A DNA stretch of 64,000 bases from Druceiella hillmani (GCA_039881145.1 JAYKKI010000038.1:620001-684000); one strand, 5' to 3'. Numbered from the stretch's first letter, positions 51,114 to 64,000 are shown. A program made the numbers and translations. The notes: generated from the sequence alone by a model not told the origin.

Positions 51114-51214
51114 TAACCAACACTGGTCCAATGCCCTGGCCCAGCGTGTACTGGGGCCCAAAAAGTTAGGAAGTTACTAGCGAGGAGAGATTCCTGCGAC
51201 ACAAGAGGCAAGAG
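51114..51214. other. TTAA-bounded GC-rich segment
   Basis: The segment begins TTAACCAACACTGGTCCAAT and ends GAGGCAAGAGGGTTAA, so it is bounded by TTAA at both ends. The interior holds CCCTGGCCCAGCGTG and TGGGGCCC. piggyBac-type elements insert at TTAA and often end in AGGG/CCCT. No clear terminal inverted repeat joins the two ends. Confidence 0.3.
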
Positions 51215-52104
51215 GGTTAAACTGAAACTAGTTTGCTGACTCTGAGAGAACAACCGCGCCCAAAAGAGGAATAAATTCATTTTTTAATAAAGGCTTTCCA
51301 GAGACTTAGTTGTAATACTAAATTAACGAATTTAAAATATTTCCTCTTGGACTATAATAACAGCACAAAAAATTCAATTTTAATTTGCTAATTATTTTTT
51401 AAATGATACTGGTTAAACAAGTAAACAAAATATACTAATTTTATATCAGATGACAGATAAACCAACAAAAAATATATCATATTCTTTTTCAGATTCTATG
51501 ACAGGCAAAAGTATTTTTTTTTTAATCCGTCCGGCACTTTTTGCATAATGCGCGGTCAAAAGAGAGATAGCTAAACTTTGAAATAATAGTGGATTTCATA
51601 TACATATTCTACCATAGATAATAGGTTTCATGTTAATTAAATCAATTTACAAAAAACTTCCCAAACAGAGCATTCTATAATTTATTAAGTGTAATCAAAT
51701 ATTAAGTTTCCCATAACGAAATATTAATTAAAAAAATAAATTTTCACTTTTTATCTACTTTTATTTTATATGAAAACTATTTTCTCACAATATTTACTAA
51801 AAGTAAATATTGTGAGTAAATTTTATCTTTAACATTTTCATTAAGATTTAATTTCTATCGTTGAAAATTCTTTCTGTCATTTTTGCTTTGTGCGTAATGA
51901 GTATACTTATCATGTAGTCTTTTAATTATTAGCCAAAGCATTTTGATTTAAATTAAGTGGTGTTTCAGATATTTTTAGTGACGTAACCGTTAGTATTAGT
52001 TTCAGTGTTATATGTTGTTGTGTGTGAGGAGTGTTTACTTTGTCAGTTACAATAATATTATAATGCGGTACTAAATTTTCGGTAATATGCTGAGATATTG
52101 ACAA
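51215..52104. other. AT-rich DNA with one hairpin, no gene seen
   Basis: A perfect 15-bp hairpin (CTCACAATATTTACT) lies at 51784-51816 with a 3-base loop. Otherwise nothing was recognised. Confidence 0.5.
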
Positions 52105-52795
52105 GAGAAATTATACAGAAGAATTCGAGATGTAAGAACTCCGAATACGGCTAACTTTAGGAATGTGGATCACAACGTGCACTTACCAACGTTTAAATAT
52201 AATCCATCACTGCATAAAATAAAAATGATGTTCTAGATAAAATTCTCAGCTTATAACATTAGTGGCGCGCTGTCAATTGATATATAGAAGAAAATGTTCG
52301 TGTTGTTCGGGTTTCGCCAATATGTTTTCTCATCTGTGGGGTTAAATTTTTTCTTGCTAAAAATGTTTAAATTTACAGTTTTAGTAAAAGTTAGTAAGCA
52401 TTTGCTAAAACGCGTTTTCACACTAGAAATTGGGCAGAAGAATTTGAAATATAGGAACTCCGACTACGGAAAACGTAGGAAATGTATGTGCACGTGTAAA
52501 CGTGCAATTACCATTGCTGAAATATAAACTATCCTGACATAAAGTAAAAATAGTATTTCTATATTCAATTCTCAGCTTTTATCATTAGCGGGGTGCCATC
52601 GATTGATTTATAAAAAAAAATACTTGTATTCAGTAGCAGTAACGAACTTATCATTAAATTGTTTTGCAAATATATTTTTCCGTGGAATAAATTTTTTCTT
52701 GCTAATAATATTTAAAGCTATAACTTTTGTAAAAGTTATGAAGTATTTGTTAAAACGCGTTTCAACAAAATTGTATATCTTCAAAAGTATTTAAA
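52105..52795. repeat. Diverged tandem repeat, about 0.33-kb unit
   Basis: Two to three partial copies lie head to tail. GAACTCCGA.TACGG and CAACGTGCA/AACGTGCAATTACC recur in 52135-52185 and 52455-52515. TCTCAGCTT and ATTAGTGGCGC/ATTAGCGGGGTGCC recur at about 52245 and 52573. TAAATTTTTTCTTGCTAA and GTTAAAACGCGTTT-like words recur in 52345-52415 and 52688-52762. The offset is about 325-345 bases. Not recognised. Confidence 0.8.
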
Positions 52796-52811
52796 GTGAA
52801 ATTTCCTTCTT

Positions 52812-52815
<4 letters not shown>

Positions 52816-52901
<86 letters not shown>
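52816..52901. repeat. (TA)n microsatellite
   Basis: About 43 uninterrupted AT units directly to the right of the tandem repeat. Confidence 0.98.
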
Positions 52902-52903
<2 letters not shown>

Positions 52904-54671
52904 CGAATATTTTTATAAACACTTAAGGTAAAAAATCGTTATTTGGATTTAATGAAGGACTCTGTGTAAATTTAATATGAAACACTATAGAAGGAAATTC
53001 AAATGTGAATAAAATCTATTGTCACATTTGTATGTGTGAATCAAATATGATACGGAACGAATCGTAAATGATATGTCAATACACATTGAATTTGCATGTA
53101 AAAGTATTTCAAGTCTGTAACATACGCTGGTAAGTATTCCGATTATGTGCTGGAGCTGGTAAGTATTCCGATTATGTGCTAACTAAGTTATAATTCTTCA
53201 GTCACTCCAATTATATTTTTGGCCAAATGTGTAGTGACATGTAAAATTTGAATCAAAGATATAATGGAAAATCATTAAAGACACTTAATATGAAAAAAAA
53301 TTGACAAAAGTGTATTTTCTTTGCCGTTTTTATCTAAAATGGCAATTGAATTTTGAGATGTAAATACCTCTTACCATTACTTTCGTTACAAGATACAAAT
53401 CCTGCTTTTTTACCGCCCCCATTTTAATATATAACACGCAGCTATATCTCATTTTCTAGATTAAATTCGTATAAACAAAAATTTAGTCATGAACAATGAT
53501 TAATTTGTTTATACATCGTCACTTTGGCTTATTTGACGCGTATCTGGAAAAAGTTATCGATTCACAGAACTCCTCATAATTTTGGTTTAAACTTTTTTTA
53601 CCTTGAAATATAAACATCCATTTCCTTCTAATAGGACAGCATTTTCTTAGAAAATAAACCATGCAATAGACAATTCAACACTCTTCTAGTCACCATTGTT
53701 AAAGATTTTTATTAATATTCTTCATTTTATTCCTATTTTAAATATCATATATTCCTGTTAAAAGTTTTTGTTGTGAGTTTGCCTAACGAGTGTAACAATT
53801 AAAATTACTTTTTCAAATTTTCAGTTTTATTACATTGTAATTTTAATATTGAAAATGAAGTGATCGTGTAAAACAATCGTCGCCCCATCTCAGAACATAG
53901 CGAAGTAAGCAACAATAATGAAATGTTCTATGGAATTATAATTATATTTATACAATAAACCTTATATTCTATAATTGACAAAGTTCCGTAAATATGTTAT
54001 AACTATTTTCGTGACATCTGCGTTTTCGTCACTTTTATCTTCTGTGCTCACCCCTATTGCTCTGTACTTAAATACCTTTCGTTTTGCTATTTTTACTAAT
54101 ATTATTTTAAAAAATTCAGAAGGTAATATTTCTAAAGGCTCATATATGTTTTAAAAATATAAATTTCATCATATTTCATATATATTAAAAATTATATTTA
54201 AAAAGATTCCTATGTCACCGACGTACTTTTGCAACTCGTGTTGGAAAAAATCGGAATTTTCACGTAAGGTTAAATTATAAAAATAAAAAAAAAACAAAAT
54301 ATATTTATCGCCGTTATATTTATAATAATACGTATACTACATATACAATACAATATTTCCGTTCACAAGATAATAACCAGTATAAAGGCAATGTTCAAAT
54401 TCTGTATTAAAGCGTAATTTAAAATTGTTCATAGCTTTCTTTGATTTTATTCTTTACAATATTATAATTCGGAACTTGGAATTTAATTTGTGTGCCTGGA
54501 AATTCAATACAAATTTTTATAAGTCTTATTAGTTTCTATAATTTAACCGTCTTTTTATATTAAGAATTCTTAAAACTCGTCCGGAACTACTATTATAAAA
54601 ATTAGCACTATGGTAAAATTTTAAATATTTGCTAAAACACAACATAACGGATCACTATTTGAAACTATATA

Positions 54672-54677
<6 letters not shown>
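52902..54677. other. AT-rich DNA, no gene seen
   Basis: No coding similarity. The tandem repeat at 53126 is listed separately. Confidence 0.45.
53126..53180. repeat. Tandem duplication, 29-bp unit
   Basis: GCTGGTAAGTATTCCGATTA with TGTGCT occurs twice without a mismatch, 29 bases apart. Confidence 0.93.
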
Positions 54678-54717
<40 letters not shown>

Positions 54718-54726
54718 TTATATGTA

Positions 54727-54772
<46 letters not shown>
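54678..54772. repeat. (TA)n tract at the left edge of repeat family B
   Basis: A TA run interrupted by TGTATGTTTATATGTATATG. It sits 13 bases before the start of the second 1.2-kb repeat copy. Confidence 0.97.
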
Positions 54773-54775
<3 letters not shown>

Positions 54776-54785
54776 GTTATGAAGA

Positions 54786-55959
54786 TAGTTTAGTCCTGAA
54801 AATCAAATAGCTTTCGTGATTCATTTTAAATTTTCGAAGTATATTATCAAGTCTATCATGGGAAATACCATTGTTGTATTAATTGCCCTGTACTAATGTG
54901 CAAAAATATTTACGCAAGAAGATTTAAGCAACTATAGGAGTTACTTAGATGATTAATAATGTCAAGCATGTCCTGATACCACACGATCAGTCATTTCAAT
55001 ATCGTTGAAATTTCACTGTACTATTAACAGCAATAAAGTTTCTAAATATATTAAATGTAATAATTTTTTGTTCGTTCTAGTAATGAAATGTAAACAGCGC
55101 CCTGATTCGTATAGTATATCTCCTACAAAAAGGACTTTAAAATTCGACCGTCAATATTGACTTTCGATATTCATCGTGAAGGACTTTGTTGTTTAATAAA
55201 ATATGTTTTTAAACTTTTAATTAGTGGAGAAAGAAATGATAATATAAATAATTTAGAAAGCATTTCCATACAAGGTACAATTAAATATAACCTGGCAGCT
55301 GATATGAAATTAGTGGTACCTACGTGTGAGGCATGGGGTTAAGAAGAATATATTCTTTCACGATTAGCTCACTTTGCTAATACGTATCACTCAAGATGAC
55401 CCTTGAAGGATGAGCCTATGGGCCAATTGCAAATTTCGTAGTGTTAAGAAAATAAACAATCATTTTTAAAATGTTTTAAACAGATACAACTATATTTTCT
55501 AATTATCCAAATAACAGACGGCCTAGTAGCTTCTGTCAACTTGGATTTTATATTTCAATCTTCTAAAATTGTACTAATGCAAGAAGAGGTGTTATTAAGA
55601 ACTATATACATACTTGTCACACTACAATAAACGTTTTACATTATTAACGTTTCAACTAAGAAATTAATTAAATGTATTCAACTTTGCGTCCATTTGTGAC
55701 AGTGTACATTTTCATGGATATATTATCCACGCGTAATATACTAGAGCTTTCAGAGGAAGGTGTCAGTTCGTATTAGAAATAGTTTTTAAATGAGAAACAT
55801 CAATATTGAAAGGCATAATATAACATTCATATTACATATTCACAAACGGAACCTTGCACGTTGCTTTTCTATATTTGTGGTCCCACTATGTTTTCTATAT
55901 TAATTTATAGCATAATTTTAACAACATGCTCATATCAGCATTCTATGTTGAACTGTCAG
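54786..55959 (+). repeat. Dispersed 1.2-kb repeat, family B copy 2
   Basis: The partner of 35280-36468, in the same orientation. It holds the 61-codon frame 55157-55342 whose last part, YNLAADMKLVVPTCEAWG, is also readable in copy 1 with one conservative change. However, copy 1 has lost the frame upstream through an insertion, so there is no good case for a gene. Both copies end at CTGTCAG, after which the sequences diverge. Confidence 0.9.
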
Positions 55960-56976
55960 GTCAGATTTTAATAAATTCAGACGAATATAAGTCGAATTAG
56001 CTGGACGGCAATGCATCCCGCGGGGTCGTCGTCAGTATTATAATTTCAGTAGTTATTAAATTCTTGGTGTGTAGTAAATATGTACCAAATTTACACATAG
56101 ATAAATAAAATTCCAGAAAAAATTTATCATCTAAAGTAAATACAATTTTGAAAACAATTTTATCTCAAAGTATTAGCCTTATAAACTATTCATGAATATC
56201 CTCCCTATTTTAATATATAAGAAACTAGCTTGTGTTAATAACGTACTTAAATATTTTCTCTGTTAATAACATCGTTTAGTAGCTTTATATATGCAAAGCT
56301 TTAAGTAATGCAATACGTGATCCAGCCTATTTGCCACTTTCTGATAAAAAAGGAAATTGTGAATATTTATTTTCCCAAAAAATTATTGTAAACCATATAC
56401 ACCCGTATCAAAGTTTCATTGTCATACTAACTTCAGTGAAGAGAAAGATTTGTTAGGAAATATAGTTTTGTGAAATAACTGTCAAAACTGCGCTCTTTAT
56501 GGGCTTCATAAGTTGACACATCCGCGGTAATACTATTTTCACGGTAAATAATGTTTGCCTAAGAATTTGGGAGAGGTCGATATGAAAAAAAATACTCTCG
56601 TTCCTATTTTAAGATGGTAAGTTAATTCGAAAGACTGGTAAATATCCACAAAAATAGGTTCCTTCTCACTTCCTTCGAAACTACTATGATTCCATTAGTA
56701 AGAAAACGTTTTTACTAGAAGTTTACTTCTTATTTTCTAGAAAACTATAGCAGAAATTTTTTTTCTAACAGTTTTTAGGAAATTCATGATATTATTTTAT
56801 TACATCTGTGAAAGATATACCAGGCAATATGCAAAAATAAAACTAATATTAGCAGAGTTTGATACTTGTTCATACTTCAAGACTGTTCTTATTTAAAACG
56901 TTTATATTTTTTGTAAGTTAAATTCGAAGCATTATGTTCTAGAAGAATCAATAAATACTACGTTTATATAGGATCA

Positions 56977-57011
<35 letters not shown>

Positions 57012-58519
57012 GTATGTATAGTCGTAGTATATATAGTCATTTCAAAATTTGGTTTTATTTGTAAATGAATGAGTTAATATTAAGCTAACTAAAACTACGT
57101 CAGATACTACTATATGTATGAGTTACACATAGCTTGCTTTTTGCTTAATTTTGCAAAAAATTTATTCGTATTAGAAATAAACAAGACAACTATCTTATTA
57201 TTGGTAATATTCTGATAATGATAATAATAATAAAATAATAACAATATTAATGTCGTCCATTCTCCTTATCAATGAGAAAAATGTTGAGTTATCATAATAA
57301 TGGACAATGTAAATAAAAATATTAAAATAACCCATAAATTGTTTGTATTCTTAGGTATTTATACTGTACGACTGAATATACAAAAGTCGAAAGCAAAGTT
57401 TAAATGCAATTCGTAAAATGTAATAGAATTATGAAGCTAAGTATAAAATTATTATTTTTTTCCCAGTTACAATACATTTTCTTTAATTGTCCTGCCGTCA
57501 GAAACAACAGAGTGATTTATAATATATTAAATTTTTTTTTTGCTAAACTTTTTAAAAATTATGGAGGCTATATCGATATCCGATTAATATGTTTGAGCTG
57601 TTAGCAAACACACACGTGGAAAAATATACTGACATTTATTTTATTAATAACAAGAAATTTGCCACGAACTTTAACTTTACGGCGCAAATGAAGTGCACGT
57701 GTGTGATTTTTTTTTTTTTGTCATTTTCTTAATATTTTCTGTAAAATATTTATATTGTGTTAGGAACATTACATATTAAGTTTATAGTAAACTAAATTAA
57801 TAGGGATCAAAACAATTCTATTAATGTCTAGTGGTTACTCACTTTTTTTAAATTATCGATGAAGTCCCTTATCGATTTCGAAAAAACATAAATATTGACA
57901 GATTTGAAGCTGTACGTATATATATGGAGAGCTGCATAAAATTAGCTATTGAATTTGTATAATCGTACGCACGAAAATTAATTTTTAAAATAAGCATCTG
58001 TTTGCTTGTTAAAAATTGTTCATTTAATTCTCGCATTATAATGAGACGACGACACAAAAAAAAACAAAGTCAAAGCTAAGAAAGAAATTTGAAAATAATT
58101 TAAATACGTATTGGGTAATATGCACATTAGTAAAATAGTTTTATTTATGCCTCTTTTTTAAATTGAAATACTATTTAAATAATTAAATAAATTATCAACA
58201 AATAACACAATGAATTATTGTTCTTAAGAAGTAGAATTAGAACCATCTGAACTAATTTTTTTTCATTTAAACTCATTTTGTAATTTAAGTTTCATTACTA
58301 TTATTAATACATTTGAATTGTTTTTAGACGAGAGAAAAGTAAACAGTCAATTTCAAGTTAATTCCGATGAGCAATGTATATGTGCCATATAGAATTTAGA
58401 AAATTGGTAAAATTTGATTTGTGACGTCAAATGTAATTCTAAAACTAGAGATAAGTGTTTTAAAAAGGTTTATTTAGCTATATTTTTTTATGTGAATGAG
58501 TTATAAATTGCACCGATTT
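55960..58519. other. AT-rich DNA, no gene seen
   Basis: A small GC-rich patch (CTGGACGGCAATGCATCCCG then CGGGGTCGTCGTC) lies at about 56000-56032. A short (TA)n tract is at 56979-57009 and an AAT-rich run at 57216-57242. The frame at 57404-57604 has no known domain. Confidence 0.45.
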
Positions 58520-58655
58520 GACAAATGATATATCTGAAATTTTTCTTGGCTCATAACAAATTAACCTTTAGATTACCATTTTGACAATTTATACATTATC
58601 GTTTTGATAATTTATATATCTGAAATTTTTCTTGTCTCATAAAAAAGTAACCATT
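58520..58655. repeat. Tandem duplication, 86-bp spacing
   Basis: TATCTGAAATTTTTCTTG.CT followed by CATAA.AAA(A/T)TAACC occurs at 58531 and again at 58617. TTTTGACAATTTATA and TTTTGATAATTTATA also recur between them. Confidence 0.85.
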
Positions 58656-58829
58656 TAATCATATTCGTTGGTATCCAAAGAGCTTTATTTAAGGTTATTT
58701 ACTTGAAGGATAACATACAAAAGTGAATAGCGGTTTATGGGATTTACCACGAATTATTATTACAATATGTTTCATAATTCCAGGGAACTTAACATACGAC
58801 AAACATTTTTAATTTTCCAGGAGTATTAA

Positions 58830-58984
<155 letters not shown>

Positions 58985-60099
58985 TTTATGTATTTTTTAT
59001 CGAATTCGCTATGTCAAACCGAATTAAATAAAATGTATGTTCAATACTACGATATCCTCAGCAATGCGAACATAAGATATACGAGTTTAAATAACATCAA
59101 CGATAACGTTGAGTGATTTCTGGTAATAAAATAATTACATTTATCTATTTACGGTATTTGTGCAAATATACTATTGAAATGAAGTGACAATCCTTATACA
59201 GCTAGTTCTCAATTTTAAGAATTTTTGAAAAACATTAATAAGTTTGAGAAAAAATGTATTATGTCGAGCAAATTCAGCAAATCAAATAATTCATCATCAT
59301 TGAGAAGAGTGAACGTAGATAGTGAAAATATGAATGGTCTTATCCTTCAGCATTGAGAAAAGGAATGAGATGAATTTGAATTACGTACGTAATCTAATAG
59401 GTGGAATAATAAAAACGCATGTTATTGACGATTATTATCCCTGAGATTATATTTACTTTCAAAATATTTGCAGGTAGCCTAAAACGTTATTTAATGTTGC
59501 TTAACTGCTTTAACTTTTATACTTCTGTCATTAGAAATTTAACACAAAATTTTAAATTTATTCTACGCCATTTTTATCTCGCGGCTAGGCTCGCATGGAA
59601 GTTACGATTTTCACGACAAACGAACATATCTCTGAAAAATTCACTTTTCCGGCACCCCAGTGTCGCTGCCGTCGTAGCACCATAAACAGCGATTCGTGCC
59701 TATCCACACTAAAGTACAAATCTCATAAATATTAACATAGCTCTTTAATCTGAACATCTGTACTGATGCTTTGTACATATAAATCTTTTTGAATAAATAC
59801 TTTCTGTGATTGATTTGTGAAAATCGCATCTAAAAGTACCTAATAGAACTTAAATCACAAGACGAACAGACAAACAAACATCGCTCTTTAGATACCCATA
59901 GATTAATAAGGTGTTTTTATATCTTTCACTTCCTATTCTTTGAAGTGAAAACTTCTTTATGAATTATTAGTGAATGAAACTTAGCTATCACGCTCGGGTT
60001 GGTGACGTTGAATCGGGTAAACTTTGCAACCTTTGGCATCGGCCAAGTGAGTTGACTGTCTTACACTGAGTGCATTGTTTCGAAAATTACATATTATTA

Positions 60100-60166
<67 letters not shown>

Positions 60167-62826
60167 AGAAATCGAAAGAAGACAATCACGTTATTGTAAA
60201 AATAAGCTGAATTAATTGCTTTTTTTCTAGTATATTATATTAAAATTATATAGTATATTTAAATTATAACGTAGTTTCTTTAATTAAAAGGACACTAAAA
60301 GGGGGTAAAATACTGTAAACGTAAAATTAATTTTATTAAATGAAAAATCAGTAACGAACCACGATAAATTTGTTTAACCATGACTATTAGTTTCCAGTGG
60401 GACTTGTTATTTGTAATTAATTATTAATCTCATTGTATTATTGTATTTATGTTCCTTTCTAGCTAATTGCACAATACAAGTAAGCAACCTGTGGCTAATG
60501 AAACAGACGTAGTGCCCGTGATATTGCATGCATAAATAATTAATTGAAGGTACGTTCCGGGAAACTTAAATGATAGTATTTTCAGCAGTATTCACAAACC
60601 AGTTTTTACTTAATTTAATATTATTTTAATATTAAGTAATAAAGGGATGCTCAATAGTAAATAAAACACTGTGTGTAGCAAATCAAACTTGCTTTTGCTC
60701 TGTTTACCTAATCATACTTTTGCGTTTTGTATCTTAAAATTTGTCCAAATAAATAGCGTAAACCTTTGTGAATTGCGCTACTATCCTTTTTATATTCTCT
60801 AAGTTTTAGGTGCACAAGTACCTCAACAGAAACAGACGTTTATTTTTATGTTTATCACCATAAATCAAGGTAATAATTAAAAATCAATATTTATTTTGGG
60901 AGCAATGTTTAACGATAATAATCCAGCATATGATATGAATGGAAAAAAGTTACTGAAAAGTAAAGGAAAACCGAAGAAATAAATGTCATAGTATTTTTTT
61001 ATGATTTTTATTTGTGGATAGATTATTTTTTGACAAATGATCTATTTATTTACATGAGACTTGACAATTACTATTATTACAAATAATATACATTTATAAG
61101 GTATCTAATTAAACATTTTTTAAATGTTTTAAAAAGGAAATTTTTTTGAGTAATTTACGTTACGGTATATTTCGATATGCGGGATTTATTATTAATAACG
61201 TGTGCTATTTAATTTTTTTATTACTCCTTTTTTTTATTTTAATATAATAACAATTATGGCATTTATACGTCGTTAATATGCCTTAATACGAAGTGCTCGC
61301 AAAATTTAAAATTTAAAATGAAGTAACCTATAAAAAATAAAATGTAGTTAAGCGAAAAACTTTTTAAAATATGAATATAAATTGAATTAACAATTAAAAA
61401 GCATGAAATAGCAAGAAATTTCCAAACGAATTTCATTTCACTTAGTTCATCGTTACTTTTTACTGCATGTGAGTTCAGACTGATCATCTTTTCTATATTT
61501 TCTGATTAATTCTCTTAATATAAACAGTTGGAATGGTTAAATGCTGCTTATAATGTAACTTATTTAATACTTTCATATGTCCTTTTATATCTCTATAAAA
61601 TTTTTGGTTAATTAATATCTCGATATGATAATTATATTTATGCTGCAGTTTATTTTTTTCTTCTTCTGTGTACCGATTTGTATCAGATATAGTTAAGGAC
61701 TTTTTTATTAGTATTTATACCTTCAAATAAAGAAAAACGCATCAAAATTGGCCTACTCGGTAATGTGGTAATACCTCTCCATTTGGAAATGAAACGGATT
61801 GTATTTATTTGAATAGATCATAACATAGTCCATAGTTACTATACCATTAATATATCATTAAATATATTATACTACAAATAAAAGAATTGCACAATTTAAT
61901 TTCAGCACACCAAAATTGGTTGATAACGAATGTATCGGCGATTTACTGCAAACGACAACTGCTGCAATTTTTAATTTGAAAATTTTTGTTAAATTCATAT
62001 CACACGTCATATATTTAGTCGAAAAACTATATGCTGACGATCTAGTACCAAAAATACAGAAACCTCCAATTTGTAAATTAAAGATATTATTAAATTTGAA
62101 TTCAGCATCCTAAGCTTAATTGGAATCGAAAATAGTGATGATTTAATATGAATGATATATGCCACGATAAGGTGCCACATATCAACATCCTAAAGTCTAT
62201 TTTAGAATCCACATGATTGTAAAAAACAGTAAAATTTGTACAATTTTATTCATTACTTTATCAGTTATTAGAGTCTTTTTAACGATAAACAGGAACATTT
62301 TCCCACAAAAAATTCTAGGCAACGGAAAGTAACAAAAAAAAAATGTTAAGCTCTACTAAAATAAACACAAAAGAATATTTGTTTTTTTAATTGGATAACA
62401 TCCTCTAATATTATTACTCTTGCCATGGGACATTTTCCAAGAACACCTTTCTATTATAGAGCATAAGTGAACTCAGCTCTTTTACAATTGATTCATTTTT
62501 CTCTTTTATGTGTAACGAAAGTGGGATGATTTCGTTGTGAAGGCAAAACTTGTGAAATTTTTTTATTTTACTTCGTTTGCAATGTTATATCACTTCATAA
62601 ATCCGTTACCTCCATAAATTTAGTGTCTTTGAAGTGTTTGTATTTAATGGTACATTTTTATTTATTCGTAACTACTTCCACGATTTGATTGATGTGATTG
62701 ACATAATTGTTACGAAATCGTCAAAATCGTATATTTTAGCTTCCTTTTTTGTAACGGTTAAACCTGGTGTTGTATAACGTTTACAACCGTAAACCCGAAT
62801 TTTAAAAAAATACCTAAAACAAAGGC
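58985..62826. other. AT-rich DNA, no gene seen
   Basis: A (TA)n tract lies at 60101-60166. The stretch 59575-59700 is less AT-rich, and the frame across it ends RHPSVAAVVAP, but no family is recognised. An AT-rich imperfect hairpin lies near 60607-60640. Confidence 0.45.
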
Positions 62827-62848
62827 AAGGAAGGAAGGAAGGAAGGAA
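62827..62848. repeat. (AAGG)n microsatellite
   Basis: Five to six AAGG units. Confidence 0.95.
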
Positions 62849-62912
62849 TTTCTATAAAGTCTGACCGTTTTTGTATTATAATCGTAGAATAATAGTAAAT
62901 TAATATAAAAAA

Positions 62913-62954
62913 AAACATCACAACTTACTTACTTCTATGTAAGTTGTGATGTTT
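62913..62954. repeat. Perfect hairpin, 16-bp arms
   Basis: The arms 62913-62928 and 62939-62954 (AAACATCACAACTTAC) are exact reverse complements with a 10-base loop. Confidence 0.9.
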
Positions 62955-63644
62955 ATTAATTTGATTTAATTTACTAGTTTATTTCTGGTATGTATACAAA
63001 GGAAGCGGCGATTATATTCTCTCTATTATTCGATTTCTATAGAAAACTATTATTCGTTAGTTTTGTAAAGAAATGATTACTATTTGCTGGTTTAAAAAGA
63101 TTTGACAAAAATATTAACGTGGACTGAAGTACATAATACTTGCACAATAACATATTTGTACCTCACTCAAAGATTTCATTTCAATGATGCCAATTTTTAA
63201 AAAATTTTTTGCATATTTCAGTGTCCGCTTCAAATATGGATATTTTTAAATACATTTTAATTTACAACAAAGGAACTACATATTAAAATGAATTTAATTT
63301 TTAGTATAAATATATATATATATATATATTTTTTTTCATGTCACATTTTCAATTACATTGTCAATACGAAAATTGTAAAATGGCATAATAGATTTAAAAG
63401 TAAGTACGTTCCATGAAAAATGCTTAAAACATGTCACAATGTGTTGTCGCTTGAGGTAGACACACATGTTTTGCCACTCGTGCTACGTTTCGAATGTGGG
63501 ATACATTAAAGCGAAATCCAGGAATGAAGTTAAAATTACAATTCATCGTTACAATTTTCTTTTACTTCTTAGGTTGTGATTGATTCTGGGAAATTTTATA
63601 TGCGGAAACAATATGTATTTGAGCTGAATTCCGCGACACTTGAG
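62955..63644. other. AT-rich DNA, then possible LINE 3' region
   Basis: A short (TA)n tract lies at 63306-63329. From about 63400 the composition becomes more balanced, and the sequence is probably the 3' continuation of the LINE whose RNase H lies to the right; no motif was recognised. Confidence 0.35.
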
Positions 63645-63960
63645 TTACTGGTTGTGGCTGCTCGATGCCTCTCTAGATTGAAGGTCAGCTTTTTCATTTC
63701 CTTCCACGCCGATGTGACTTGGGAATCATTGCACGGATAAAATCCATTCCTTGTCTACAAGGTTCTTTAAGGAAGTTCTATGTTTAATAACGCAAGTACA
63801 GTCAGTGAGCTTTTTGTTGTAAGTGCCTATATTACTGTTTGTGAATCAACTACAAAAATAACTTTACTATTAGGTTTTAGCTGCCAGTTGAATTGTACCT
63901 ACTTCTCCATCAAATTGCTTATTGCTCCAGTGACAGTACTTTCTGACCAATAAAATCTTA
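63645..63960 (-). pseudogene. LINE RNase H domain, partial and broken
   Basis: Ribonuclease H domain of a non-LTR retrotransposon, minus strand, continuing past the right edge. From N to C terminus: HWSNKQFDGEVGTIQLAAKT (about 63885-63925), which matches SNF(D/T)GEIEAIRLAL and holds the catalytic Glu; SKVIFVVDSQTVI, a stop, then ALTTKSS (about 63808-63865), matching the VIFVDSQAAI.AL block with the catalytic Asp; WILSVQ, a TGA, then FPSHIGVEGNEKADLQSREA (about 63665-63745), matching W(I/V)PSHxGxxGNExAD with the last catalytic Asp. The TGA stands where the motif has Trp (TGG). The first Asp (TDGS) and the reverse transcriptase would lie beyond 64000. Two frameshifts and three stops show it is dead. 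RNase H occurs in I, R1, Jockey-related and similar LINEs; the clade is not fixed. Confidence 0.85.
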
Positions 63961-64000
63961 GTCTTGTAATCCAGGCTCCTGGAAAAATAAACCATTGATA

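Overview
The window looks like gene-poor nuclear DNA of an arthropod, most likely an insect. It is strongly AT-rich and has many long (TA)n tracts and stop codons in all frames. The only protein relics I can name are transposable-element families common in insects: piggyBac, Jockey-like and RTE-like LINEs and a mariner-like element, plus one BESS-like domain. I found no intact host gene, no tRNA or rRNA gene, no CRISPR array and no bacterial gene organisation. Nearly all long open frames here are chance frames or run through microsatellites. The insect order cannot be settled from this sequence.

Layout. 0.7-1.6 kb: 3' half of a Jockey-like LINE reverse transcriptase (minus strand). 5.0-5.3 kb: a possible second LINE C-terminus. 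7.4-7.65 kb: a promoter-like stretch. 8.5-9.0 kb: an RTE-like LINE fragment (minus). 13.5 and 47.6 kb: two members of one small inverted-repeat element family. 15.3 kb: a mariner-like transposase scrap. 18.1-18.8 kb: a tandem duplication with hints of ancient coding. 25-26.8 kb: a CA/GT block and a candidate LTR. 35.3-36.5 and 54.8-56.0 kb: two copies of an unrecognised 1.2-kb repeat, each starting directly after a (TA)n tract. 31.1, 38.9 and 39.7 kb: relics resembling non-autonomous insect repeats. 44.2-45.3 kb: an unknown coding-like relic and a tRNA-like SINE candidate. 47.6-51.2 kb: the richest cluster, with a MITE, a GC-rich block, a broken piggyBac transposase (minus), a BESS-domain relic (plus) and TTAA-bounded sequence. 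52.1-52.8 kb: a diverged tandem repeat. 63.6-64 kb: the RNase H domain of another LINE, running off the right end (minus).

No genes work together here. The window is a record of repeated insertion, decay and local duplication. Its most distinctive features are the microsatellite-anchored 1.2-kb repeat, the BESS/piggyBac cluster, a 39-bp perfect hairpin at 28.6 kb with several similar ones elsewhere, and the 18-kb duplication whose differences lean to third codon positions in one frame. All similarity statements are by eye; no database search was possible.
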